Assembly: GCF_039534165.1 (NCBI RefSeq)
Contig: NZ_BAAAUX010000021.1
Location: 1 to 39,177 of the forward strand
Length of the DNA stretch: 39,177 bases
Source: Saccharopolyspora_D taberi
GTDB taxonomy: Bacteria > Actinomycetota > Actinomycetes > Mycobacteriales > Pseudonocardiaceae
Direction: 5' to 3'
How positions within the stretch are numbered: position 1 is the first letter of the stretch; the number at the start of each line of letters is the position of its first letter. Position numbers and translations under genes: made by a program. Below the pieces are notes generated by a model. That model saw only the letters and a program-made list of their open reading frames with translations, searched no databases and was not told the origin of the DNA. This document shows positions 16,926 through 23,755 of this stretch, in pieces.

Positions 16926-17552
16926 GTGGCGACAGTGGGATTCGACCTGGACCTGACCCTCATCGACCCCCGGGAGGGCCTGGTCCGCGCGTTCGCCGAG
17001 CTCGGCTCGGAGTTCGGCGTGCCGCTCGACGGCGAGCACTTCGCGGCCAACCTCGGCCCGCCGCTCCCGGACGCGCTGCGCGCCCGGCACGACTTCGACG
17101 AACCGCTGGTCGACCGGATCGTGCAGCGGTTCCGCGAGCTGTACCCGGCCGTCGTCGTCCCGGTGACCGAGCCGATGCCCGGTGCCGGCGAGGCGCTGGC
17201 CGCGGTGCGCGCGGGCGGTGGCCGGAGCCTGGTGGTGACCGGGAAGTACGAGCCCAACGCGGCCCGGCACATCAGCGCGCTGGGCTGGCGGGTCGACCAC
17301 CTCAGCGGCGACGTCTTCGCCGCGGCCAAGGGCACCGTGCTGCGCGCCGAGGGCGCCGACGTCTACGTGGGCGACCACCTCGGCGACATCGTCGGCGCGA
17401 AGGCCGCCGGGGCGGTCGCGGTCGCGGTGGCCACCGGGCCCTACGACGCGGGCGCGCTCGCCGAAGCGGGAGCCGACGTCGTGCTGGACGACCTCACCGC
17501 GTTCCCCGACTGGCTCGCCGGGTTCGAGCGATGCTCGTCACCACGCCGATGA
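16926..17552 (+). CDS. HAD-superfamily hydrolase (phosphoglycolate-phosphatase-like)
   Basis: 208 residues. Motif I VGFDLDLTLID supplies the nucleophile Asp7 and acid Asp9. Motif II is VVTGK, the conserved lysine is in AAAKGTVLR, and motif IV is VYVGDHLGDIVGAKAAG. An alpha-helical cap sits between motifs I and II, as in the Gph/PGP group. Substrate unknown. The 3' 59 bp overlap the convergent membrane-protein gene ending at 17494. Confidence 0.9.
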   Translation: MATVGFDLDLTLIDPREGLVRAFAELGSEFGVPLDGEHFAANLGPPLPDALRARHDFDEPLVDRIVQRFRELYPAVVVPVTEPMPGAGEALAAVRAGGGRSLVVTGKYEPNAARHISALGWRVDHLSGDVFAAAKGTVLRAEGADVYVGDHLGDIVGAKAAGAVAVAVATGPYDAGALAEAGADVVLDDLTAFPDWLAGFERCSSPRR

Positions 17553-17715
17553 TCAGCCCGGCAGGCGCGAGCAGCGTCGCCAGGTTCAGCCACAGCGGGA
17601 GGTCCTCGACGCCCGTGGCGAAGGCGCCGAACACGACGACGACCGCGATCAGGCCGAGCCCGAACATGCCCATCGCCAGCGGCATCACGGGAGACCTGGA
17701 ACTCGAACTGGCCAT
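17494..17715 (-). CDS. Small membrane protein, 73 aa
   Basis: Starts MASSSSRSPVMPLAMGMFGL and has two hydrophobic segments, about 11-34 (LAMGMFGLGLIAVVVVFGAF) and 43-63 (LNLATLLAPAGLIIGVVTSI), with a basic tail RTRRASRGTR. Two-pass topology is likely. ATG 17715 is preferred because TAGGCT (17723-17728) ends 7 nt upstream; the longer frame from 17865 crosses the tandem repeat. It overlaps the HAD gene tail to tail. Function unknown. Confidence 0.72.
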   Translation of the reverse strand: MASSSSRSPVMPLAMGMFGLGLIAVVVVFGAFATGVEDLPLWLNLATLLAPAGLIIGVVTSIARTRRASRGTR

Positions 17716-17722
17716 GCGTCGC

Positions 17723-17728
17723 AGCCTA
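17723..17728 (-). promoter_or_regulatory. -10 hexamer TAGGCT for the 73-aa membrane protein
   Basis: TAGGCT on the minus strand lies 7 nt before ATG 17715, a leaderless layout. Confidence 0.5.
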
Positions 17729-17833
17729 TTCGGGCTGCGGAAGCAGCGCGCAGAAGGCTGGACGATGACGGTGCGGTTACCGGTACCCTGAGTAGGACGC
17801 GCCCCGAGCACGCTCGGTTGACACCAGCCCTTG

Positions 17834-17905
17834 TCTTGGCCCAGGCCATGTCTGGCCCAGGTCACGTCCTGGCCCAGGCCAGGTCTTGGCCCAGCCCAGG
17901 TCTGG
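17834..17905. repeat. 17-bp tandem repeat upstream of cspB, 4.5 copies
   Basis: Units start at 17834, 17851, 17867, 17884 and (partial) 17901, lengths 17, 16, 17 and 17: TCTTGGCCCAGGCCATG, TCTGGCCCAGGTCACG and so on. Each contains TGGCCCAGG, part of a small dyad (TGGCC-CA-GGCCA). The array fills the 330-nt non-coding interval between the small membrane gene and cspB; nothing else was recognised there apart from a TTGACA at 17818 without a matching -10. Confidence 0.8.
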
Positions 17906-18045
17906 CACCGTCACTGCGTGGAGCGTTCGGGGCGCTTTCGTCGTGCCGGGGCGGGTGCCCCGGCGGGCGGACGCGGCAGGGACGAGCTGTGGTTCGGTCC
18001 GGCAGGACCGGCAGGAGCGCGACACGACAGGGAACGGTGAGGACA

Positions 18046-18438
18046 GTGCCGACCGGCAGGGTCAAGTGGTTCGACGCGGAGAAGGGCTTCGGCTTCGTGA
18101 CCCAGGATGGTGGGGAGGACGTGTACGTGCGGTCCTCCGCGCTGCCGTCCGGTGTCGAATCGCTCAAGACCGGGCAGCGCGTCGACTTCGACATGGCCCA
18201 GGGACGCCGCGGCCCGCAGGCGCTGAAGGTGCAGCTGCTCGACCCGCCGCCCTCGGTGGTCGAGGCGCGCCGCCGTCCGGCCGACGAACTGCACGGCATG
18301 GTCGACGACATGATCAAGCTGCTGGAGCTGAAGGTCCTGCCCGACCTGCGCCGCGGCCGCTACCCCGACCGCAAGGTCTCCAAGCGCATCGGTGAGGTCG
18401 TCCGCGCCGTGGCCCGCGAACTCGACCCCGGCGCGTAA
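18046..18438 (+). CDS. cspB: Cold-shock protein with C-terminal helical extension (CspB/Rv0871-like)
   Basis: 130 residues. Residues 1-65 are a cold-shock domain: TGRVKWFDAEKGFGFV (RNP1 KGFGFV) and EDVYVRSSAL (RNP2 variant DVYVR), a nucleic-acid-binding beta barrel acting as an RNA chaperone. Unlike ordinary 67-residue Csp proteins, it has an extra helical domain of about 60 residues (PADELHGMVDDMIKLLELKV ... RKVSKRIGEVVRAVARELDP), as I recall for M. tuberculosis Rv0871. GTG 18046 is chosen because MPTGRVKW is the family start; the ribosome binding site is weak (GTGAGG, close). The long 5' interval with tandem repeats may be its leader. Confidence 0.92.
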   Translation: MPTGRVKWFDAEKGFGFVTQDGGEDVYVRSSALPSGVESLKTGQRVDFDMAQGRRGPQALKVQLLDPPPSVVEARRRPADELHGMVDDMIKLLELKVLPDLRRGRYPDRKVSKRIGEVVRAVARELDPGA

Positions 18439-18469
18439 ATCTCTGTATCGGCTCGTTCTGTGTGGCGGT

Positions 18470-18575
18470 GCGGGTGGCGGAACCTCAGGCGTCCGCTGGC
18501 TGCGGGTTCTTTTTCCGACGTATGTCCAATACGACGGAAAAAGCTGTCCTCGCCAGCGAACGCCTGAGAACCCGC
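18470..18575. terminator. Long imperfect hairpin between cspB and the glycosidase gene (repeat copy A)
   Basis: Nested pairings: GCGGGT 18470-18475 with ACCCGC 18570-18575; CTCAGGCGTCCGCTGGC 18484-18500 with 18552-18568 (16 of 17); CTTTTTCCGACGTAT 18509-18523 with ATACGACGGAAAAAG 18529-18543 (14 of 15), loop GTCCA. The stem supplies T-runs in both directions, so it suits a bidirectional terminator for two convergent genes. Its right arm is shared with 14314-14343, so it may also be a dispersed element. Confidence 0.75.
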
Positions 18576-18653
18576 GGCGGTGCCGGTTGGCAGGGTGGGC
18601 TAAGCAGCTTCGCCACTTGAGGACGATGGCTGGGTTGGTTGGGCCTGCCCGGC

Positions 18654-19604
18654 TCACGGGTGCCAGGTCAGCGGGGCCAGGTGCACGCCGCCCTGGCCCC
18701 AGCCGCAGTGGGTGATCCACCAGCCGTCGGAGTCGTGCAGCAGTTCCGGGGCGTGCGCCGGGATCTTCGCGACGCGGTTCTCCAGCGGGAAGTCGAACGG
18801 GTTCGGGCTGCGGTACACGGCCGTGCAGCTGTAGCCCTCCGGCGTGCCGTCGTAGGCGCCGCACGGTCCGGCGAACAGGTAGAAGTCGCCGCCGTGGCGC
18901 ACCACGTACGGGGATTCCGCGTCCCCTCCCGCGGTTCCCACCCGGCTGCTGGTGAAGGCCACCCTCCGGGAGCTCCACCTGATCAGGTCCCGGCTGGTCC
19001 GGTAGGCCACCACGTGGTGTCCGCCGGACGGGTCGTCGGTGGCCGTGTAGTAGCAGACCCACCGGCCGCCGATGCGGGTCACGAACGGGTCGCGGGCCTC
19101 GTACCCGTCGTGGAACAGCGGACCGCCGGGGTGGCGGGTCCAGGTGAACAGGTCCGTCGACGTCGCGAGGTTGATCGCCGTCCGGGTCCGGTCGTGGCCG
19201 CCGCCCGCGTAGAACATGTGGTACGTCCCGTTGTGCGGTACGACGTGCGGAGCCCAGAGGTGGGTTTCGCCGTAGCCGGGATCGACGGTCAGCGCCATGG
19301 GCCGCTTGCGCCAGGGGCCGTGCGGCGACGGCGCGGTGGCGTGCGCGAAGAGGTGCTCGTTCTCGGGGTCCGCGGGTTCTTCGTGGGTGATCCCGAACAG
19401 GTGCCAGCCGTCGGCCCGGACCAGGCAGTGATCGTTGATGTACCAGGGCACGTCCTCGCTCGGATCGTAGATCCGGACGAACTCACCGGCCGCGGGCACG
19501 GCCGGACGACCCCGGGCCGACGCCGAGCCGCTGCCCAGCAGCACGGCGCCGGCACCTGCCGAAAGCGCGAGGAACGATCTGCGGTCGACCCGGGAACCGT
19601 CCAC
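18654..19604 (-). CDS. Tat-exported glycoside hydrolase-like five-bladed beta-propeller protein
   Basis: 316 residues. The N-terminus carries a twin-arginine signal (DRRSFLALSAGAGAVLLGSG, then ASA), so it is exported folded. The mature part resembles the GH43/GH32/GH62/GH130 propeller superfamily: an early PSEDVPWYINDH block, HLWAPHVVPHNGTYHMFYAG (about 145-164), EARDPFVTRIGGRWVCYYTA with the RDP motif, and DAESPYVVRHGGDFYLFAG. The acidic residues of these blocks are candidate catalytic residues. The sugar substrate is unknown. GTG 19604 has AAGGAG upstream at good spacing; the longer frame to 19685 lacks a start signal. The 105-nt gap beyond the start (19605-19709) must hold its promoter. 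Confidence 0.8.
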   Translation of the reverse strand: MDGSRVDRRSFLALSAGAGAVLLGSGSASARGRPAVPAAGEFVRIYDPSEDVPWYINDHCLVRADGWHLFGITHEEPADPENEHLFAHATAPSPHGPWRKRPMALTVDPGYGETHLWAPHVVPHNGTYHMFYAGGGHDRTRTAINLATSTDLFTWTRHPGGPLFHDGYEARDPFVTRIGGRWVCYYTATDDPSGGHHVVAYRTSRDLIRWSSRRVAFTSSRVGTAGGDAESPYVVRHGGDFYLFAGPCGAYDGTPEGYSCTAVYRSPNPFDFPLENRVAKIPAHAPELLHDSDGWWITHCGWGQGGVHLAPLTWHP

Positions 19605-19709
19605 GGCGTGCTCCTTCTGCCGATCCAGTGGTTCGCAGAGCAGAGCTGAACTTCGAACAGTAGCCGCGAAAACGCCGACGAGCATCGGCCGACCGCGCGA
19701 AACCCGAGG

Positions 19710-20186
19710 TCAGGGACGGACGTCGAGGATCCAGCTTCCGCTGATCACGAAGTCCACGCCGCCCTCGGTGCCGGGCGTCAGCAGCGCCGAGAACTGCTGC
19801 ACCTCGACGTGCTCCAGAGCCACGCCGTCCGGCGGCAGCTGGAGCGTGTACGCGTGGCGGTCGCCGGGGGTGAACACGGCGGTCTTGCCGCCGATCTCCT
19901 CGCCCGCCGCGGTCCGGTAGATGAACGCGACCTGCCACGGGGTGCTCGCGACCTCCCCGGGCACCGAGATCTGCAGCACCTCGCGGCCCGGTACCCGCAG
20001 CTCACCGGTCGGGTCCTCGGGCGGCGGGGCGCAGGTCTGACCGGTGGCCTCGCAGTACTGGGCAGGGGCGACCTCCACCGAGGTGCCGTGCGAGTAGAAG
20101 GTGACCTGCGGTTCGCTCGGCGCGGCGCAGCCGGCGAGCAGCGCGCCCGCACCGATCAGCAGGAGCGGTTTCAGTCCTCGGAACAC
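19710..20186 (-). CDS. DUF2771-family lipoprotein
   Basis: 158 residues. The lipoprotein signal peptide (LKPLLLIGAGALLAGC) has its lipid-bearing cysteine near residue 20. The rest is a compact secreted domain with a Cys pair (QYCEATGQTC) and beta-rich stretches (WQVAFIYRTAAGEEI; VDFVISGSWILDVRP). Matches the DUF2771 proteins found beside an MFS gene in mycobacteria (Rv0875c region). Function unknown. GTG 20186 lies 6 nt after TAGGCT, whose TAG is also the stop codon of the upstream MFS gene. Confidence 0.85.
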   Translation of the reverse strand: MFRGLKPLLLIGAGALLAGCAAPSEPQVTFYSHGTSVEVAPAQYCEATGQTCAPPPEDPTGELRVPGREVLQISVPGEVASTPWQVAFIYRTAAGEEIGGKTAVFTPGDRHAYTLQLPPDGVALEHVEVQQFSALLTPGTEGGVDFVISGSWILDVRP

Positions 20187-20192
20187 GTACCG

Positions 20193-20198
20193 AGCCTA
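20193..20198 (-). promoter_or_regulatory. -10 hexamer TAGGCT for DUF2771, overlapping the MFS stop
   Basis: TAGGCT, 6 nt, then GTG 20186 on the minus strand. The first three bases are the TAG stop of the MFS gene. Confidence 0.55.
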
Positions 20199-21803
20199 CG
20201 GTGCCGCCGCGACCTGCTGCCGCCGGGCGAACCTCAGCAGGCTGCCACCGCGACCCGCCAGCACGGTCTGCGCCAGCACCAGCGCCAGCAGCACCGCGAC
20301 GACGGTGAAACCGACCCAGAACACCGGCGGCAGCAGCACCCCGAGCGCACCGCCGAACACCCAGCTCAGCTGGAGCACCGTCTCGGACCGGCCGAACGCC
20401 GACGCCCGCGACTCCTCCGGCATGTCGCGCTGGATCACCGCGTCCAGGCACACCTTCGCCAGCGCGCTCGCGGTCGCCCCGACCAGGCCGACCACCACCG
20501 CCATCGGCAGCCCGGCGAGCACCGCCGCGCAGACCGTGACCGCGAGCGCGCTGCCGAGGCAGGCCACGATCAGCCGGTCCGGTTTGCCGAACCGCATCCG
20601 CGCGCCGACGCCGTTGCCGAGGAAGCTGCCGATCCCCGCCGCGCCGCCGACCATGCCCAGCAGCACCAGCTGCATGAACGGCTCCTGCTGGGTGGTCTGC
20701 TTGATCACGAACGCGGCGAACAGCGTCAGGAACCCGGTCAGCACCCGGATCCCGCCGTTGCCCCACAGCGCCACCACCACGTGCCCGCTCAGCGGGCTCC
20801 GCTTCGCCTTGCGCGGGTGGGCGCTCATGGTGGCCGGGACCTCGCCCTCGGTGCTCTCCACCCAGCCCGGCATGCGCAGGCACAGCCAGACCCCGACGGC
20901 CGCCATCGCGGCCATGAACCACAGCGCGCCCTCCGAACCGAGCAGCCACGCGAACCCCGACGCGACCGCGCCGAACACGCCTCCCGCGGCCATGCCGAAG
21001 GTGGTGAGCCGCGAGTTCGCGGTGGTCAGCGTGATCGCGTCCGGCAGCACGCGCGGTGTCATCGCGGCCTTGAGCACGCCGAACGACTTCGACAGCACCA
21101 TGCAGCCCAGCGCCGCCGGGTACAGCAGCCAGCTGTCGAAGTTCAGCGCCATCACCGCCGCCAGCAGCACCCGGATGCCGAACGACGCTGCCAGCGCCAG
21201 CCGCCTGCCCTGCTGCAACCGGTCCAGCGCCGGGCCGATCACCGGCGCGATCACCGCGAACGGCGCGACCGTGATCAGCAGGTAGAGCGCGACCTTGTCC
21301 TTGCTCTCGCCGGTCGCGGCGGAGAAGAACAGCGTGTTCGCCAGCGCCACCGCCATCGCGGCGTCGACGGCGTAGTTGCCCATGACCGCGTAGATGAACT
21401 TCGCCAGTCCGGAGCGGTCGGCGCCGTCGGCGTGCGCGGCGGAGATGAACAGGCGGACCGCGCGCTGCGTCAGGTCGCGGCTGCGCCACGCAGCGACGCG
21501 GGTGACTGTCAGCTTGCGCGGCGGCGCGGTGCCGCGCGGCGCCTCTTCCTCGGGTTCGTCGTCGGAGTCGTAGGAGTGGTGGTCCGGCGGCAGCGGCGGC
21601 AGGCCGGGGCGGACGCGGCGCGAGTAGTCCGGGTCCTCCTGCCACGGGTACCGGCGCGGGGGAGCGTCGAAGCCGTGCTCGGCGGGCCGTTCCTCCTCGC
21701 CGCGCCCGGTCCCGCCCCGCTGCTCGTACTGGCCGCGCCTGCCGCGCTGACCGGCGCCCCAGCCCGCGCGTCCACGCGACTGTTGATCACGCCGTGAACC
21801 CAT
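20196..21803 (-). CDS. MFS transporter with long disordered N-terminus (Rv0876c-like)
   Basis: 535 residues. Residues 1-95 are polar and low-complexity (RRDQQSRGRAGWGAGQRGRR; PPRRYPWQEDPDYSRR; DDEPEEEAP), probably cytosolic and disordered. Then about 12 membrane helices follow, with MFS features such as GPALDRLQQGRRLALAA in the loop after helix 2 and GKPDRLIVA at mid-protein. The substrate is unknown. Synteny with DUF2771 and DUF3027 matches Rv0875c-Rv0877. ATG 21803 is preceded by AGGATT, a modest ribosome binding site. The glutaminyl cyclotransferase gene ends 39 nt upstream. Confidence 0.88.
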   Translation of the reverse strand: MGSRRDQQSRGRAGWGAGQRGRRGQYEQRGGTGRGEEERPAEHGFDAPPRRYPWQEDPDYSRRVRPGLPPLPPDHHSYDSDDEPEEEAPRGTAPPRKLTVTRVAAWRSRDLTQRAVRLFISAAHADGADRSGLAKFIYAVMGNYAVDAAMAVALANTLFFSAATGESKDKVALYLLITVAPFAVIAPVIGPALDRLQQGRRLALAASFGIRVLLAAVMALNFDSWLLYPAALGCMVLSKSFGVLKAAMTPRVLPDAITLTTANSRLTTFGMAAGGVFGAVASGFAWLLGSEGALWFMAAMAAVGVWLCLRMPGWVESTEGEVPATMSAHPRKAKRSPLSGHVVVALWGNGGIRVLTGFLTLFAAFVIKQTTQQEPFMQLVLLGMVGGAAGIGSFLGNGVGARMRFGKPDRLIVACLGSALAVTVCAAVLAGLPMAVVVGLVGATASALAKVCLDAVIQRDMPEESRASAFGRSETVLQLSWVFGGALGVLLPPVFWVGFTVVAVLLALVLAQTVLAGRGGSLLRFARRQQVAAAP

Positions 21804-21842
21804 GCCGCCAATCCTGCCTCACGCCGGTCGCCCGCCGGTTCG

Positions 21843-22685
21843 TCACCGGGGGACGAACCGGACCCGGTACAGGTGCGGCCAGTACTTCCCGGTGATCAGG
21901 AACTCGTCCGTGCCGGGAATCGCCGCGATGCCGTTGAGGACGTCGGTACCGGCCCGCTCGTGCGGGGCGAGCAGCCCCGACGCGTCGGCCACCGCGGTGA
22001 CCCGGCCGCTCGCCGGGTCGATCCGGACGATCTCGTCGCTGCCCCAGATGTTGGCCCACACCGCGCCGCCCGCGCACTCCAGCTCGTTGAGCTCGCCGAC
22101 CTCCTCGTCCTCCGCGCGGACCGTGACCTCCCCGGCGGGCGCGAAGGTCACCGGGTCCCGGAACGTCAGCCGCGCGCTGCCGTCGCTCATGACCAGCCGC
22201 GATCCGTCGTGGCACAACCCCCAGCCCTCGCCCTGGTACGCCACCCGGCGCAGCTCGGCCAGCGTCGCCCGGTCGCGCTCGATCGCGACCCCTTCCTGCC
22301 AGGTGAGCTGCCAGATACGGTCACCCACAACGGTGATTCCCTCGCCGAAGAGCTCCGGGCTCAGCCGGGTTTCCCGGTGCACGGCGCCGGTCGCCGGGTC
22401 GAGCGCCCGCAGCACCGAGCCGCCGTAGGTGCCGGTGCCCTCGACGAGGGTGTCGCCGACCAGTTCCAGTCCCTGGGTGAATGAGGAGCGGTCGTGCGGG
22501 AGCACGTTGGTCACCTCGACTCGAAGGTGTGGCAGGCTTCCCGCGTGCCCAACGCCCTGATCGGACTGCTCGCGGTGGTTCTCGCCGTCGTGCTGCGCTG
22601 GTACCTGCGGCGTGCACGCCACCAGCCCCAGACAGCAGAAGAGCACCACACCGGCCAGCCCACGTCCTGTCAACAAGAACCGCAC
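21843..22685 (-). CDS. Glutaminyl-peptide cyclotransferase (bacterial beta-propeller type), lipoprotein
   Basis: 280 residues. It converts N-terminal glutamine of peptides to pyroglutamate. The N-terminus is a lipoprotein signal with Cys24 in LGLVACTPQ. The catalytic domain is the bacterial/plant five-bladed propeller type: DRSSFTQGLELVGDTLVEGTG, YGGSVLR, LFGEGITVVGDRIWQLTWQEG, LNELECAGGAVWANIWGSDEI, and the final VLNGIAAIPGTDEFLITGKY. GTG 22685 is chosen because the signal peptide begins there. CAGGCT lies 6 nt upstream, an imperfect -10. Divergent from DUF3027 across 57 nt. Confidence 0.9.
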   Translation of the reverse strand: MRFLLTGRGLAGVVLFCCLGLVACTPQVPAQHDGENHREQSDQGVGHAGSLPHLRVEVTNVLPHDRSSFTQGLELVGDTLVEGTGTYGGSVLRALDPATGAVHRETRLSPELFGEGITVVGDRIWQLTWQEGVAIERDRATLAELRRVAYQGEGWGLCHDGSRLVMSDGSARLTFRDPVTFAPAGEVTVRAEDEEVGELNELECAGGAVWANIWGSDEIVRIDPASGRVTAVADASGLLAPHERAGTDVLNGIAAIPGTDEFLITGKYWPHLYRVRFVPR

Positions 22686-22742
22686 CCCGAAAGCCTGACA
22701 CGGGCGCAGGCGTCGCCGACCCCGTACGGCACAATCGAGCAT

Positions 22743-23600
22743 GTGACGCCTATGCCTGCTCCGATGACCAGCCCAGGCGCGTCGTTCGACGACCCAGTGG
22801 AGGCCGGCGGCGCGATCCTGCGCCCCGACCCCGCGCTCGTCGAGGCGGTGGACATCGCCCGCGCCGCGGCGGAGGACGAGGCTGCGCCCGGGGCCGACCC
22901 GATCGGCTCGCCGGTGCTCACCGTGGACGCCGGTGGTGGCGACCCGGTCGGCGCGCACGTCGGCTTCGAGCCAGAGGGCCCGCACGCGGTGACCCACCAC
23001 TTCGAGTCGAACTACCCCGGCTACGTGGGCTGGCGGTGGGCCGTCACGGTCGCCGCCGTGCCCGGTGAAGAGGTCACGGTCAGCGAGGTCGTGCTGCTGC
23101 CCGGGCCGAACGCGCTGACCGCGCCCGAGTGGGTGCCGTGGAGCGAGCGGATCCGCCCCGGCGACCTGGGTGCGGGCGACCTGCTGCCCAGCGGCCCGGA
23201 CGACCCCAGGCTCGCGCCCGGCTACCTCGCCAGCGACGACCCGGCGGTGGAGTCGCTGGCCAGGGAGGTCGGGCTCGGACGCGAGCGGGTGCTCAGCCGC
23301 GAGGGCCGCGCGGAGGCCGCCGAGCGCTGGCACGCCGGCGACTTCGGCCCCCGCTCCGACATCGCCCGGCTGGCCCCCGGCAACTGCGGGACCTGCGGGT
23401 TCTTCATGCAGCTGGCGGGCTCGATGGGCGCGGCCTTCGGCGTCTGCGCCAACGAGATCGCCCCGGCCGACGGGCGGGTCGTGCACGTCGAGTTCGGCTG
23501 CGGCGCGCACTCCCAGGCCGAGGTCGACACCTCGTCCACGGTGCCGGTCGCCGAGGTCGTCTACGACGACGCCACCCTCGACTACGAGCCACGCGGCTGA
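22743..23600 (+). CDS. DUF3027-family protein
   Basis: 285 residues; function unknown, widely conserved in actinobacteria (M. tuberculosis Rv0877). A variable N-terminus is followed by an Ala/Glu-rich helix (ALVEAVDIARAAAEDEA), then a conserved core: VTHHFESNYPGYVGWRWAVT (about 82-101), VLLPGPNALTAPEWVPWSER, and a Cys pair NCGTCGFFM with a later GVCAN and GCGAHSQAE, so a metal site is possible. The start is uncertain: GTG 22743 has CACAAT 7 nt upstream, while ATG 22752 and ATG 22764 are alternatives. The sacsin-like gene starts 155 nt downstream; no other feature was seen in that gap. Confidence 0.88.
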   Translation: MTPMPAPMTSPGASFDDPVEAGGAILRPDPALVEAVDIARAAAEDEAAPGADPIGSPVLTVDAGGGDPVGAHVGFEPEGPHAVTHHFESNYPGYVGWRWAVTVAAVPGEEVTVSEVVLLPGPNALTAPEWVPWSERIRPGDLGAGDLLPSGPDDPRLAPGYLASDDPAVESLAREVGLGRERVLSREGRAEAAERWHAGDFGPRSDIARLAPGNCGTCGFFMQLAGSMGAAFGVCANEIAPADGRVVHVEFGCGAHSQAEVDTSSTVPVAEVVYDDATLDYEPRG

Positions 23601-23755
23601 TCTTCGGGGGTGCCGGGGTCGTTCTGCCCAGCGGTGCGGGCAGCGCGACCCCGCCACACCGCCGACGAACGCCGGCCCGTGGGTTCCAGCGACTCGCGGG
23701 CCCTTTCGCGCTGAGTCCCGCACCGCAGCCGCCCGGCGTCGAGCCGGGCTTCCAG

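Noticed and set aside
15452..17335. Minus-strand ORF of 627 codons
   Set aside because: Shadow of the acyl-CoA synthetase and HAD genes.
17818..17823. Perfect TTGACA as a cspB promoter
   Set aside because: No TANNNT hexamer at 16-19 nt downstream; the site runs into the tandem repeat.
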